Below are positions 8,300-18,330 of a stretch of 61,309 nt of DNA, one piece after another. How positions within the stretch are numbered: position 1 is the stretch's first letter; each line of letters starts with the position of its first letter. The DNA lies in NCBI GenBank assembly GCA_030679145.1, contig JAUXTU010000066.1, forward strand, positions 1-61,309, read 5' to 3'. The stretch is from Bacteroidota bacterium. Its GTDB lineage: Bacteria; Bacteroidota; Ignavibacteria; UBA10030; UBA8401. Made by a program: the position numbers and the translations under genes. The notes beneath the pieces were generated by a model that ran no database searches, was not told the origin of the DNA, and was given only the letters and a program-made list of their open reading frames with translations.

Positions 8300-9976
8300 A
8301 TGGATAACGAACGAAGTTCTATTATTACACAGGGAACAAACCGCTCGCCAAATCGAGCAATGCTGCGTGCCGTTGGATTTAATGACGGCGATTTTGCAAA
8401 ACCTATCATTGGAGTTGCAAACGGTTTTTCTACCATTACTCCTTGTAATATGGGGTTGAATGAACTCGCTGTTGTGGCAGAAAAAGGGATTAAAGAGTCT
8501 GGGGGAATGCCACAGTCATTCGGAACAATCACTGCCAGCGATGGTATTGCAATGGGAACAGAGGGAATGAAATTTTCTCTCGTCTCACGCGAAGTGATCG
8601 CAGATTCAATTGAAACTGCATGCAACGCGCAATGTATGGATGGCGTCATCGCGATCGGTGGATGTGACAAGAATATGCCGGGAGCAATGATCGCGTTTTC
8701 ACGAATGAATATTCCTGCAATATTTGTGTATGGCGGAACGATCAAACCTGGGCATCATCCGAAGGATGGAAGGGATCTTAATATTGTCAGTGCATTCGAA
8801 GCTGTCGGACAATTCAGCGCCGGAAAAATTTCAGAGGCAGAACTAAAAGAAGTGGAATGTTTTTCATGCCCCGGTGCGGGTTCATGCGGTGGAATGTACA
8901 CCGCAAACACAATGTCGTCCGCATTTGAGGCGATGGGAATGAGCTTGATGTATTCGTCGACAATGGCTGCAGAAGATCATGAAAAATCCGACAGCGCAAA
9001 CGAATCGGGAAAAATATTGATGAATGCGGTAAAGAATAAGATCCGACCACGCGATATCATCACGCGTAAATCAATTGAGAATGCGATCACCGTCATCAAC
9101 GCGATCGGCGGATCGACGAATGCTGTGCTTCACTTTCTTGCGATCGCACATTCGGCAAATATTCCTCTTACAATCGATGATTTTGAAACGCTCAGAAAAA
9201 AGGTCCCTGTGTTATGCGATTTGAAGCCAAGCGGAAAATATCTCGTGGTAGATTTTCACAAAGCTGGGGGCATTCCGCAGGTGATGAAAATGTTGTTGAA
9301 CCATGGACTTCTTCATGGAGATTGTTTAACGATCACCGGACAAACAATTGCTGAACTTTTAAAAGATGTCCCCAACGAACCATCGGCAAATCAAAGCGTC
9401 ATTCATGCTTTCGATAAACCATTGTATAAAGAAGGACATCTGATAATTTTAAAAGGAAATCTCGCAACCGAAGGTGCTGTGGCAAAAGTTACCGGAGTAA
9501 AAAATCCGATGATCACCGGACCTGCGCGAGTTTTCGACTCTGAAGAATTTGCATTGGCAGCAATCACCGGAAATAAAATTTTAGCGGGGGACATTATTGT
9601 CATTCGCTATGAAGGTCCAAAGGGGGGACCGGGGATGAGAGAAATGCTTGCGCCAACTTCGGCGATTATTGGCAGAGGATTGGGTGATAAGGTTGGTCTT
9701 ATCACTGATGGACGATTTTCCGGGGGAACGTATGGCATGGTTGTTGGACATGTGGCACCCGAAGCTGCTGTCGGCGGAACAATCGCATTGATCAACGAAA
9801 GGGATTCGATCACTATTGATGCAACAAAAAATATTCTTCAACTTAATGTGGATGAAAAAATAATTGCACAACGACGATCCGCTTGGAAGCCAAGAGAAAA
9901 TAAATACACGCGGGGTGTAATGGCAAAATATGCCAAACTCGTTTCGACAAGTTCGCTTGGAGCTGTAACTGATTAA
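8300..9976 (+). CDS. ilvD: Dihydroxy-acid dehydratase
   Basis: 558 residues, the normal family length. IlvD dehydrates 2,3-dihydroxy-isovalerate and 2,3-dihydroxy-methylvalerate to 2-keto acids in valine, isoleucine and leucine synthesis. Visible hallmarks are CDKNMPGAM (an iron-sulfur cysteine), [37 protein letters not shown] and [10 protein letters not shown] near the C-terminus. It is a lone biosynthetic gene here, without ilvBNC neighbours. A terminator follows within 45 bp, so it is probably transcribed alone. Confidence 0.97.
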   Translation: MDNERSSIITQGTNRSPNRAMLRAVGFNDGDFAKPIIGVANGFSTITPCNMGLNELAVVAEKGIKESGGMPQSFGTITASDGIAMGTEGMKFSLVSREVIADSIETACNAQCMDGVIAIGGCDKNMPGAMIAFSRMNIPAIFVYGGTIKPGHHPKDGRDLNIVSAFEAVGQFSAGKISEAELKEVECFSCPGAGSCGGMYTANTMSSAFEAMGMSLMYSSTMAAEDHEKSDSANESGKILMNAVKNKIRPRDIITRKSIENAITVINAIGGSTNAVLHFLAIAHSANIPLTIDDFETLRKKVPVLCDLKPSGKYLVVDFHKAGGIPQVMKMLLNHGLLHGDCLTITGQTIAELLKDVPNEPSANQSVIHAFDKPLYKEGHLIILKGNLATEGAVAKVTGVKNPMITGPARVFDSEEFALAAITGNKILAGDIIVIRYEGPKGGPGMREMLAPTSAIIGRGLGDKVGLITDGRFSGGTYGMVVGHVAPEAAVGGTIALINERDSITIDATKNILQLNVDEKIIAQRRSAWKPRENKYTRGVMAKYAKLVSTSSLGAVTD

Positions 9977-10019
9977 AATTGTTGGAAAATCCAGCGCTGT
10001 ACTGTATTTTTGTAATGGT

Positions 10020-10045
10020 AAAGCACCCTTCTTTGGGTGCTTTTG
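10020..10045 (+). terminator. Rho-independent terminator of ilvD
   Basis: AAGCACCC (10021-10028) pairs with GGGTGCTT (10035-10042) and runs into TTTTGT. It ends about 20 bp before the next gene's ATG. Confidence 0.85.
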
Positions 10046-10066
10046 TATATTAGTCTGTGGAGTGTA

Positions 10067-11176
10067 ATGAATCTTTTTTTTCTTATCGCAACATTCTTGT
10101 GGTCGACCATCCTTGGCGAAGATCCAATTAAACCGAGCGATATAAGCGGTAATATTGAACTTCGTTCAATGGTCGTCGCAACAAGGTTTGACTCATTGTT
10201 CCGTTCGCTTTCCACAAAAGGGGGGTTTAATGGAAACGTGCTTATTGGTATGTCGGGAAATATCGTTTACAAAAATGCCTTCGGATTCTCAAATCTAAAA
10301 ACAAAAGAACCGCTTAATGTCAAATCTGTTTTTCAAATTGCTTCTGTTTCAAAACAATTCACCGCGATCGCGATTATGATGCTGCAAGAACGAGGTCAGC
10401 TTGAATATTCAGATTCTGTACAAAAGTTTCTTCCCGATTTTCCCTATAAGAACATCACCATAAAACAATTATTATCACATCGTTCGGGGCTGCCTAACTA
10501 CATGTATTTTACGGCAAAATATTGGAAGAAGAAAAAAGAATTTCTTACCAATGAACGATTGTTGGAAATCATGGTGTCTAACAAACCTCGCCCAGAATTC
10601 CTTCCGGATCGACGGTACAAATACAGTAATACTGGCTATGCAATGCTTGCACTGATCGTTGAACGTCTTTCGGGAAAACCGTACGATGTGTTTATGGAAG
10701 AGAATGTGTTCCACCCGCTTGGAATGACAAGCACGTTTGTGTATAATCCGCTCAATAAAAAAACGAACGAGTATGAAACAAACGGTTACAATAGAAATCA
10801 CCGAAAGTCTTATGAAGATTTTCTTGATGGTGTTTGTGGTGACAAGGGAATCCATTCAACCGTAGAGGATATGTTCTTGTGGGATCAAGCATTATATTCC
10901 GAGCGATTGGTCAAACAAACGACATTGAACGAAGCGTTTACTCCTGTGAGTTATGATTACAAGCGTGATAATAATTATGGATATGGTTTTCGCATAGACA
11001 CGCTGGCCGATGGAAGCAAAATTGTTTACCATGGCGGATGGTGGCGCGGATATAATTCTCTTTTTGTTCGCCGGCTGGACGATCACTCAACCATTATCAT
11101 CCTGTGTAATAAGGTCAACTGGGGTTTTGGTGATATTGAAGATCTGATGAGCATCATTGATCTATCGAAAATGTAA
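10067..11176 (+). CDS. Exported serine hydrolase, beta-lactamase / D-alanyl-D-alanine carboxypeptidase fold
   Basis: 369 residues. ATG 10067 is chosen over the upstream GTG 10037 because GGAG lies 5 nt before it and a signal-like MNLFFLIATFLW follows directly. The penicillin-binding triad is present: SVSK (SxxK, about residues 93-96), YSN (about 186-188) and HGG in VYHGGWWRGY. This is the class C / esterase branch (Pfam Beta-lactamase). It probably acts on a peptidoglycan peptide or an ester in the periplasm. The genuine substrate is unknown, and resistance to beta-lactams should not be assumed. Confidence 0.85.
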   Translation: MNLFFLIATFLWSTILGEDPIKPSDISGNIELRSMVVATRFDSLFRSLSTKGGFNGNVLIGMSGNIVYKNAFGFSNLKTKEPLNVKSVFQIASVSKQFTAIAIMMLQERGQLEYSDSVQKFLPDFPYKNITIKQLLSHRSGLPNYMYFTAKYWKKKKEFLTNERLLEIMVSNKPRPEFLPDRRYKYSNTGYAMLALIVERLSGKPYDVFMEENVFHPLGMTSTFVYNPLNKKTNEYETNGYNRNHRKSYEDFLDGVCGDKGIHSTVEDMFLWDQALYSERLVKQTTLNEAFTPVSYDYKRDNNYGYGFRIDTLADGSKIVYHGGWWRGYNSLFVRRLDDHSTIIILCNKVNWGFGDIEDLMSIIDLSKM

Positions 11177-11313
11177 AACGTTTCCTTATCCACAACAGAT
11201 GTTTCTTCGATGGTGTTCGGTGAACAATTTCGTTTCTTGACTTTCAAACCAGAATTGCTGAAATTCCCGCAGTTATTTTTTTAATTTAACAATCATTTTT
11301 CAAGGAGTTTTCA

Positions 11314-12108
11314 ATGACGACTGAAGCCACCACATCCAAAGGATCTTTTGATTGGAAATGGCTGATCACCGGTATTGTTGCAGGGACAGCGCTCTGCCTA
11401 TCGTTACATTTAATGATCTCCCAAACATTTCACATCCCGATCATTCCCACATTTATGTCGCTGCTTGGTTTTGTGGTGATGGGTATAATCATCGGTTATA
11501 AATCCGAAGGTTACACGATCAAGGAACCGGCAATTGGAGGATTTATCACGCTTTTGCTCGTTGGAAATATTCTCGCTTTCGGCTTTAACTACAATTTTAC
11601 AACGCTGGAAAAATTTCTTGCTCCCCTTGCAGGCTTGATTTTAGGGTTGATCGGTGGATGGGTTGGAGAACAGATCCAAATCACTCCCGAAGAACTTGTT
11701 CAAGAATTAGAGGCGGATAAAAAAGGCGGATTACAATGGGGCTGGATACTTGCGGGAACGGTGATTGCTTTTATTTTCAATGCCTTCTTTGTGATCGGCG
11801 GATTTGCTATTCTGAAATTTGGAACAGGTGGAATACTTCTTGCGCTAGGTGCCAGTTTTCTTTTTGCAGGGCTGCTTGTCGGATATTTTTCTCCTGGTGT
11901 AACAATTATGGAGGCTGGGGTAGCTGGGGCATTGAGTGTATTTCTTAATGCGATTTTTCTTTACTCGTTCTCTTTGTTGATGATGGAAGAGTCGGTATAC
12001 GTTGTTGAGGGTCTCGCTGCCGGATTTGTCCTTTCGTTGATCGGCGGATGGCTTGGCGAAAAACTACAGGCGTTCATGGAAAATGATTCTGAGCACGAAA
12101 AAGAATAA
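11314..12108 (+). CDS. Multi-pass membrane protein with internally duplicated halves
   Basis: 264 residues with AAGGAG 8 nt before ATG 11314. About seven to eight hydrophobic segments are present. The two halves look like repeats: FDWKWLITGIVAGTAL resembles LQWGWILAGTVIAF, and LIGGWVGEQIQ resembles LIGGWLGEKLQ, each closing its half. Glycine-rich helices recall small-molecule channels or glycine-zipper proteins, but I recognise no family. It stands alone between the serine hydrolase and a terminator shared with yidC. Confidence 0.65.
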   Translation: MTTEATTSKGSFDWKWLITGIVAGTALCLSLHLMISQTFHIPIIPTFMSLLGFVVMGIIIGYKSEGYTIKEPAIGGFITLLLVGNILAFGFNYNFTTLEKFLAPLAGLILGLIGGWVGEQIQITPEELVQELEADKKGGLQWGWILAGTVIAFIFNAFFVIGGFAILKFGTGGILLALGASFLFAGLLVGYFSPGVTIMEAGVAGALSVFLNAIFLYSFSLLMMEESVYVVEGLAAGFVLSLIGGWLGEKLQAFMENDSEHEKE

Positions 12109-12130
12109 TCAATAATATCATCTCTTATTG

Positions 12131-12178
12131 AAAACAAAAATCCCCGAACTCAAAAATGACTTCGGGGATTTTTGTTTC
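12131..12178. terminator. Bidirectional terminator between the membrane protein gene and yidC
   Basis: AAACAAAAATCCCCGAA (from 12132) pairs with TTCGGGGATTTTTGTTT (to 12177), giving a stem with A-rich and T-rich ends. It serves the convergent genes on both sides. Confidence 0.9.
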
Positions 12179-12200
12179 TACTTCATGATTTCTTTAACTA

Positions 12201-14018
12201 TTACTTCCCCGATTGTTTGGGAAGATTTCTCTGCATCCGTTCCATAAATCCTGTCTTGCGTTGATTCTCAGGTATCTTTTGCAGTGGTTCGTTGTTGTGG
12301 CGTTGATTAAAATACCATTGCTGTCCGATTGAAAGCAGGTTGAACACAAAATAATACAAGTTCAAGCCGGATGGAAAATGATTGAACATCACCGTCATCA
12401 TAATCGGCATCATCCATACCAACGCTTTTTGTGTCGGGTCTGTTACTGTCTGTTTTTGTTGTATAAACATTGTAACACCCATTGCAACCGTCAAGCCGCT
12501 GATGAAATTACCAAGTAACGGAAGTGAAAATGGAAGTGAAATCAATACGTCCGGCACCGAAAGATCGGTAACCCACAACATAAAATGTTCTTGTCGCAAT
12601 TCAATTGACGCTGTGAACAATGAGTACAACGCATACAAGATTGGAAGCTGCAACAACATCGGCAGACAGCCACCGGCAGGATTGACACCATAATCTTTAT
12701 ACAGTTTCATCACTTGGATGTTCATTTGCTGAGCATCGCTCTTGTACTTTTCTCGAATCTCCGCCATTAACGGCTGTAATTTTTGCATTTTCCTCATTGA
12801 TGCCATGCTGGATTTTGTCAGCGGATACAATGCAAGTTTGATCAAGATTGAAAATATAATGATCACTATTCCATAGTTGGAAATTACAGAATGCAGCAGC
12901 GCAAACAATGGGATGAAAATATATTCTGTGATCGGGCGGATCCACGACCATCCAAGCGACATGATCTGATCTAAACCGCGGTCATAACTTTTGATCGTTG
13001 AAAATTTAAGGGGTCCAATGTAGGTGGAAATTTTTGCTGTTTCGTTGGCGGTGTTTTTAAAGGGGTATTTCAGTGCAACAGAATATTTCTCGACAACACC
13101 GTTGTCTTGTGTTAAAATATGTTGTCCTTCCAGGTAAGCGCCGGTTGCTTTTTTATCTTGCGACAGAAGCGCTACTGCAAAATATTTATTTCGAAGCGCA
13201 ACCCATTCTGTTTGTCCTGATGGATCTTCTTTAGGATTTTCACCAACGGCTGCTGCATTAACCTCTTTTAGTTCGCCGCCGCCGTACGTGTATGCTGCTG
13301 CTGTGCTGGATTCATCAACACTGTTATATTCTGTATAGCGAACACCATTTTCCCACAGAATCTGATATTCATAATTTGCAACAACGCTCTGCATCCCCTC
13401 AAATGCAATATCAGCATCGAAATCAAATGCTTGGTTCTTAAAGGTAAGTTTCTTTACGATCCGTCCTTCGCTACCATTCAACACAAATTGCACAACGGTT
13501 TCTTCGCTACCCGACAGGATAATTTTTCCACCGATGGGAAGCTGCGTTGTAAAAAAATGATTCTTTGTATTGATCATTTTACCATCGGTCGTGGTGAACA
13601 AAATATTAAAATCACCGTTACTGTCGTTCACCAATTGTACGGGATGGTTGTCCCAAGTTTTATGATTCTTCAACGTCCATTGTTTGATCAATCCACCTTT
13701 GGTGGAAAGCTCAGCTATATAATTTTCAGTTTCGACTGTAAATGTTTGCTCTCGACCAACTTCTGTTCCACTAAAAAATTTTCCGAGGGTGTCGCTTACC
13801 GACTGAGTGGTTTGAGATTGAGTTTGAGAAGGCGTGCTTGGAGCTATTCGTTGTTGTTCAGTTCGAGGCGACGATTCTGTTCGCTTTACCGAATCGTGAA
13901 CGATGCTTTGTGTTGTTTGCGCTGCTTGCTGCGGTTGCCGTTGCGGAGATGTAAAATACATCCACGCCATCAATACTGCCGCGATCAAAACAAATCCGAG
14001 TGTTTCTTGTCTTCCCAT
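12201..14018 (-). CDS. yidC: Membrane protein insertase YidC
   Basis: 605 residues, the length of Gram-negative YidC with a large periplasmic domain. An N-terminal anchor (TLGFVLIAAVLMAWMYF) is followed by a Ser/Gln/Thr-rich linker and the beta-sandwich P1 domain. The conserved insertase core follows, with NYGIVIIIFSILIKLALYPLT, NPAGGCLPMLLQLPIL and FPSGLNLYYFVFNLL. It integrates inner-membrane proteins alone or with SecYEG. It is the last gene of rpmH-rnpA-yidD-yidC, 4 bp behind yidD, the canonical arrangement next to oriC. Confidence 0.97.
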   Translation of the reverse strand: MGRQETLGFVLIAAVLMAWMYFTSPQRQPQQAAQTTQSIVHDSVKRTESSPRTEQQRIAPSTPSQTQSQTTQSVSDTLGKFFSGTEVGREQTFTVETENYIAELSTKGGLIKQWTLKNHKTWDNHPVQLVNDSNGDFNILFTTTDGKMINTKNHFFTTQLPIGGKIILSGSEETVVQFVLNGSEGRIVKKLTFKNQAFDFDADIAFEGMQSVVANYEYQILWENGVRYTEYNSVDESSTAAAYTYGGGELKEVNAAAVGENPKEDPSGQTEWVALRNKYFAVALLSQDKKATGAYLEGQHILTQDNGVVEKYSVALKYPFKNTANETAKISTYIGPLKFSTIKSYDRGLDQIMSLGWSWIRPITEYIFIPLFALLHSVISNYGIVIIIFSILIKLALYPLTKSSMASMRKMQKLQPLMAEIREKYKSDAQQMNIQVMKLYKDYGVNPAGGCLPMLLQLPILYALYSLFTASIELRQEHFMLWVTDLSVPDVLISLPFSLPLLGNFISGLTVAMGVTMFIQQKQTVTDPTQKALVWMMPIMMTVMFNHFPSGLNLYYFVFNLLSIGQQWYFNQRHNNEPLQKIPENQRKTGFMERMQRNLPKQSGK

Positions 14019-14022
14019 AATA

Positions 14023-14262
14023 TTATTTTTTCTTTTTCAGTGAAAATTTTTCCGGCACCGGATCATATCCACCCTCGTGGTATGGATGACACTTGCCGAT
14101 CCGTTTCGCGCCAAGAATTAATCCTTTTACGGCGCCGTGTTTGTGAATTGATTCAATGGTATATGTAGAACAGGTTGGATAAAATCTGCAAGTGTTGACA
14201 GGAAGAAGTGGTGAGATCAGCGTCTGATAAACGCGTATTAAAAAAATCAATATGTGTTTCAT
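14023..14262 (-). CDS. yidD: Membrane protein insertion efficiency factor YidD
   Basis: 79 residues from ATG 14262, which overlaps the rnpA stop codon as ATGA and suggests translational coupling. The frame extends upstream but only through rnpA. Conserved features are [21 protein letters not shown], the cysteine cluster, and [13 protein letters not shown] near the end. A basic tail (KKKK) follows. It helps YidC-dependent insertion at the inner membrane. Confidence 0.95.
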   Translation of the reverse strand: MKHILIFLIRVYQTLISPLLPVNTCRFYPTCSTYTIESIHKHGAVKGLILGAKRIGKCHPYHEGGYDPVPEKFSLKKKK

Positions 14263-14645
14263 AGCGTTTGAAGGATTTGTTCTTGAATCCTGATCCACTC
14301 CGGTTCAATATCCTGTAATTTTAAACGAAGAGTGTTGCCGTGTTTATCCCCTTTAAACATGACGATAATATCTGCTCCGACATTTTTTTTTCGTGCTGCT
14401 ATTTGTGCTTCGTTCAAATTCTTTCTCACCGCTTCACGCATCAACCGTCGAATCCTGTTACGATTAACGGCAAGCGCGATACGTTTTTTGGGAACAGAAA
14501 ATCCGATCGACAAACTCTTTTTTGTCACATCCTTCAAAACAAAAGCAGACAACAGCGTTCCCTTAAACGAAACTCCATTGGTGATTATTGTTGTGAACGA
14601 TTGATACCCGCGTAGAATGTTTGATTTAGGAAGTGTCTGTCGCAC
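14259..14645 (-). CDS. rnpA: Ribonuclease P protein component
   Basis: 128 residues starting at GTG 14645. The RNR signature is clear in [20 protein letters not shown], with the preceding FSVPKK. It is the basic protein subunit that helps the RNase P RNA trim tRNA 5' ends. It follows rpmH by about 60 bp and overlaps yidD by 4 bp. The RNase P RNA gene itself is not in view. Confidence 0.95.
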   Translation of the reverse strand: MRQTLPKSNILRGYQSFTTIITNGVSFKGTLLSAFVLKDVTKKSLSIGFSVPKKRIALAVNRNRIRRLMREAVRKNLNEAQIAARKKNVGADIIVMFKGDKHGNTLRLKLQDIEPEWIRIQEQILQTL

Positions 14646-14706
14646 TCACACCACCGCTTCCTGATTTTAGAGAGAGGAGAGAAGTACAGACGAAAGCAAG
14701 GCCACG

Positions 14707-14859
14707 TTAGTTACGCGGCTCGTCGCTTACAGTCAATTTGTGTCGCCCTTTTGCACGGCGGCTTGATAACACTTTGCGTCCGTTTTTGGTCGCCATGCGT
14801 TCACGAAAACCGTGTGTGTTTCTGCGTTTACGTTTATGGGGTTGAAATGTTCGTTTCAT
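14707..14859 (-). CDS. rpmH: 50S ribosomal protein L34
   Basis: 50 residues beginning [20 protein letters not shown], the L34 signature, followed by [19 protein letters not shown] 14859 has GGAG 7 nt upstream; the longer frame above it is not part of the protein. First gene of the leftward operon from the origin region. Confidence 0.97.
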   Translation of the reverse strand: MKRTFQPHKRKRRNTHGFRERMATKNGRKVLSSRRAKGRHKLTVSDEPRN

Positions 14860-15314
14860 TGTTTCTCCGGATGAATAAAAGCGATATAAAAATACGAAAA
14901 CATCGTTGGACAAACAAGATAAATTTGTGTTTTTAGAATATTTAATACATATTTTCAAATAAACCCGCAAATAAAAAAATATTTAATGAAATTTTTCTTG
15001 ACTTCGTTAACTTAAATACGATATAATACACTATGAGCAAGAGATTTTGTGTGTGTGGATTGTTTGTGGATAACTTTTGTTGTTTGCCGGTGATTGTGGA
15101 AACGCTGTGAAAGAGCGGTGAAAAGATATTAACAACACGTGTTGATAAGTTGGTGGCGGTTGTACGGGAGACATTATGTTTCAACGGGTTAGCGGTTCAA
15201 AACTAATGTGTATAATTCTCTTTCTTGTTCTAAGTCTGTTAATTTTAGATTGTGAAATTGTGAATAACATTGTGAATAAAACAATGTTTGATGTTGATAA
15301 CGTTTAGAGGTTTT
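14860..15314. other. Candidate origin, left part (rpmH-dnaA intergenic) with DnaA-box-like sites
   Basis: A 455-bp non-coding, AT-rich stretch separates divergent rpmH and dnaA. Matches to TTATNCACA or its complement are TGTGGATAA 15065-15073, TGTGAATAA 15259-15267 and TGTGAATAA 15271-15279 (all exact). One-mismatch sites are TGTTGATAA at 15140-15148 and 15292-15300, and a weaker TGTGGATTG lies at 15054-15062. The three closest sites just before dnaA also suit DnaA autoregulation. Promoters for rpmH and dnaA must lie here but cannot be pinned down. Confidence 0.65.
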
Positions 15315-16769
15315 ATGATTTCCATTGCAACGTCTTCTGATGCTCCCGTCTCAATTAAAAAGCCTGATGTCTCACAAAACGAGGTTGATGCAGTTTGGGT
15401 AAATATTTTGTCCCATGTTCAACCACAAGTAAATTCTCAAAGTTTTAAAACCTGGTTTGAACCAATAAAGCCGATCAAAATTGAGAATAATGAGGTCTCG
15501 GTTACTGTTCCCAGCCAGTTTTTTTATGAGTGGCTTGAGGAACATTATTATTCCTTGATCTCTGATGCATTGAAAAAAACACTTGGGCCCACGGCAAAGC
15601 TTACATATACCGTGGTTCCCTCCGACGAGCCGATGCAAAGCATCTTGGTTACTTCAAGTGATGCTGCCGGCAAGGCAAATGATTTGATCAACATTAGGGT
15701 TGAACAGGCACAATACATCCAGCCGTTGCCATATGAAAAAACATTTTTAAATAAACGAAACACCTTTAATAGTTTTATTAAAGGGGAAAGTAATCAGCTT
15801 GCTCGCGCTGCGGCTACCGCTGTCGCTAATAACCCTGGCGGCACTTCGTTTAATCCGTTGGTATTATATGGTGGAACGGGGCTTGGTAAAACGCATTTAA
15901 TGCAGGCTGTTGGTAATTATGCTCTTGAAACCGGAAAAGCAAAGCGAGTTATTTACGTTTCCAGTGAAAAATTTACCAATGAGTTTATCGATGCTATCCG
16001 AAATGATGCAACGACCGAGTTTTCAAACTTATACCGAAGCATGGATATTTTGATCGTGGATGATATCCAGTTTTTTACGGGAAAAGAAAAGACGCAGGAT
16101 AGTTTTTTCCACACTTTCAATTCGCTTCATCAACTTGGAAAACAGATCATCCTTTCTTCTGACAGACCTCCAAAGGAATTACAGGGGCTGGATGAGCGGC
16201 TTATTTCTCGTTTTCAATGGGGTTTAACAGCCGATATTCAGCCGCCTGACCTTGAAACCAGATCTGCAATTTTGCGCAATAAATGTGAACGGGACGATGT
16301 TTTTATTCCTGAAATCGTACTGGATTTTATTGCCGCTAACGTTACCTCAAACGTTCGTGAATTGGAGGGTTGCTATACAAAATTATTGTTTAATGCTTCG
16401 TTGCTTGGAAAAGATATCGATCTTGATATGGCTCGTGAGGTGCTAAGTTCTGTTGTAACTGAGGTTCGTTCTCCATTGACAGTAGAAGAAATTCAACGTA
16501 TTGTTTCCGAATATTTCGACATTCCAAATGATCTCTTACGAGCAAAAACACGAAAGCAAGAAATTGTTATCGCTCGCCAGGTTGCTATGTACCTTGCTAA
16601 AGAGTTGACGAATTGTTCTTTGAAAACAATCGGATTGAATTTTGGTGGGCGGGATCATAGCACTGTAATTCATGCTTATCAAACCGTTGAGGAGCAGATC
16701 AAGATTGATCCAAAATTCCGTTCATCAATGGAACAGATAAAAAAGAAAATTGAAATTCATTCTCGCTAA
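15315..16769 (+). CDS. dnaA: Chromosomal replication initiator DnaA
   Basis: 484 residues from ATG 15315, which has AGAGGT just upstream; alternatives at 15288 (TTG) and 15291 (ATG) would overlap a DnaA-like site. Domain I (VWVNILSHVQPQVNSQSF) is followed by a short linker. The AAA+ domain has Walker A GGTGLGKTH (about 186-193) and Walker B DILIVDDIQF, and the sensor-type ISRFQWGL is present. The C-terminal box-binding helix-turn-helix carries GGRDHSTVIHAYQ. DnaA binds oriC boxes and melts the origin. A terminator follows, separating it from dnaN. Confidence 0.98.
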   Translation: MISIATSSDAPVSIKKPDVSQNEVDAVWVNILSHVQPQVNSQSFKTWFEPIKPIKIENNEVSVTVPSQFFYEWLEEHYYSLISDALKKTLGPTAKLTYTVVPSDEPMQSILVTSSDAAGKANDLINIRVEQAQYIQPLPYEKTFLNKRNTFNSFIKGESNQLARAAATAVANNPGGTSFNPLVLYGGTGLGKTHLMQAVGNYALETGKAKRVIYVSSEKFTNEFIDAIRNDATTEFSNLYRSMDILIVDDIQFFTGKEKTQDSFFHTFNSLHQLGKQIILSSDRPPKELQGLDERLISRFQWGLTADIQPPDLETRSAILRNKCERDDVFIPEIVLDFIAANVTSNVRELEGCYTKLLFNASLLGKDIDLDMAREVLSSVVTEVRSPLTVEEIQRIVSEYFDIPNDLLRAKTRKQEIVIARQVAMYLAKELTNCSLKTIGLNFGGRDHSTVIHAYQTVEEQIKIDPKFRSSMEQIKKKIEIHSR

Positions 16770-16791
16770 AAACAAAATTTTTATTCTCAAA

Positions 16792-16828
16792 GAGGGGATC
16801 AAACCTATATGATTCCCTTTTTTCTTTT
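16792..16828 (+). terminator. Rho-independent terminator of dnaA
   Basis: GGGGATCA pairs with TGATTCCC across an 8-nt loop and runs directly into TTTTTTCTTTT, 25 bp after the dnaA stop. dnaN is therefore probably transcribed from its own promoter. Confidence 0.8.
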
Positions 16829-17200
16829 AAATACATGTCCGCATTTTTCTGTGGATGGTTTGTGAAGTGGTGTTAATCAAATGTTGGTACGTCTTCGCTA
16901 AAAAGTGATTCTCATTTAAATGTGAATAGGTGTGAAGAACTTTATACTCTATCATCAAGTTGTCTACACTGATTTTTATGTTTTCATCTGTAAAAGAATC
17001 TTAAACTGTCACTTACCAACATATCCACACTATTATTAGTGTTATTGATTTAAAGATATATATCTATTATAATTATCCCCTAACTCACTGAAAGAATAAA
17101 TACTTACAGGTATTCTTCTTTTGGGAATACCATACATTTTTAGTATATTACAGCATTAAAATTATCTATCTAAGATTACTATTATTTAAGGAGATTGATC
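16829..17200. other. Candidate origin, right part (dnaA-dnaN intergenic), AT-rich
   Basis: About 370 bp without a gene. Near-consensus DnaA boxes are TGTGGATGG 16850-16858, TGTGAATAG 16921-16929 and ATATCCACA 17021-17029, each one or two mismatches from TTATNCACA. They are followed by a very AT-rich run (about 17030-17080, GTTATTGATTTAAAGATATA..ATTATAATTATC), a plausible DNA-unwinding element. Together with the sites left of dnaA this resembles a bipartite origin. AAGGAG at 17189-17194 is the dnaN ribosome binding site. Confidence 0.6.
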
Positions 17201-18316
17201 ATGAAATTTTCCGTACGAAGCGCTGATTTACAGAAAGCATTAGCAAAAACCGTCAGCGTCGTTCCTACCAGATCAACGTTACCAATACTTGAAAACCTTC
17301 ATTTTGACATTCATGCAAACACTTTAAAAATCACTGCCACCGATCTTGAGATATCTGTTTCTGTTTCCTTAGAGGTTCAAGGAAATCAAAACGGAACAAT
17401 TGCAATTCCGGCAAAACGAATATTTGATACCGTTCGAGCACTTTCTGACACCAATATCGTTTTTACAATTGACACTGAAACAAATAAAATTAAAATGAAA
17501 ACCGATAATGGTGAATATACTCTTACCGGAGAGTCAAGTGAAGAATTTCCGGCAATTCCGGAATTTAAAGGTGAAGCAGAAGTAATGTTTGATGTACCTG
17601 TATTACAGCGACTTATTGGTACAACAATGTTTGCAGTTAGCGCAGATGAATTACGCCCGGCAATGATGGGTGTTTTATTTCAGTTCTCAAAAAGCGAAGT
17701 CCGCGCCGTAGCAACAGATGGTCACAGACTTGTTCGGATCAACAACAAGAATCTTGGCAATACAAAATTAACAAAAGACATCATTATCCCTGCAAAAGCA
17801 CTCGGACAATTAGATAAAGTATCAACAGGACAAGAAACAAAAGTATCTATCAGTGCAACACATGTAATGTTCAAATTTGACGGAACATCGTTGATCTCCC
17901 GCTTGATCGAAGAAAAATATCCTAATTATGAGACCGTGATTCCTTTAGACAATGAAAAGAAACTGATTATCAGTAAAAACGAAATGCTACAGTCTGTTCG
18001 ACGGGTTTCATTATATTCAAATTCAACCACTCATCAGATTCGGCTTTCAGTTGCAAAAGATGAACTACGAATTACCGCAGAAGATCAGGATTTCGGCAGT
18101 GAAGCAAAAGAGAGAATCTCCTGTGATTATAACGATGAAGATTTAGAGATTGGTTTTAACTCTGCATACGTCATCGATGTTCTTTCTCATATCGATGCAG
18201 AAGAAGTAGAATTCAAATTAAGTTCTCCAAACCGCGCCGCAATTGTCTCTCCGGTCAACAAAAAAGATGGGGAAGATGTATTAATGCTAATCATGCCGGT
18301 CCGGTTGAATAATTAA
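17201..18316 (+). CDS. dnaN: DNA polymerase III beta subunit (sliding clamp)
   Basis: 371 residues, normal for the family. ATG 17201 is selected because AAGGAG lies 6 nt upstream; a TTG six bases earlier is only an open-frame extension. It shows the three-domain clamp pattern, starting MKFSVRSADLQKALAKTVSVVP, with ATDLEISV, FAVSADELRPAMMGVLF, ATDGHRLV and a C-terminal LMIMPVRL. The dimeric ring tethers polymerase and other partners to DNA. recF follows after 14 bp. Confidence 0.98.
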   Translation: MKFSVRSADLQKALAKTVSVVPTRSTLPILENLHFDIHANTLKITATDLEISVSVSLEVQGNQNGTIAIPAKRIFDTVRALSDTNIVFTIDTETNKIKMKTDNGEYTLTGESSEEFPAIPEFKGEAEVMFDVPVLQRLIGTTMFAVSADELRPAMMGVLFQFSKSEVRAVATDGHRLVRINNKNLGNTKLTKDIIIPAKALGQLDKVSTGQETKVSISATHVMFKFDGTSLISRLIEEKYPNYETVIPLDNEKKLIISKNEMLQSVRRVSLYSNSTTHQIRLSVAKDELRITAEDQDFGSEAKERISCDYNDEDLEIGFNSAYVIDVLSHIDAEEVEFKLSSPNRAAIVSPVNKKDGEDVLMLIMPVRLNN

Positions 18317-18330
18317 TTCAGCGCGCCTCC

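Noticed and set aside
10067-11176. Antibiotic resistance beta-lactamase
   Set aside because: The SxxK/YSN/HGG triad also occurs in many esterases and peptidases of this fold; nothing indicates beta-lactam hydrolysis.
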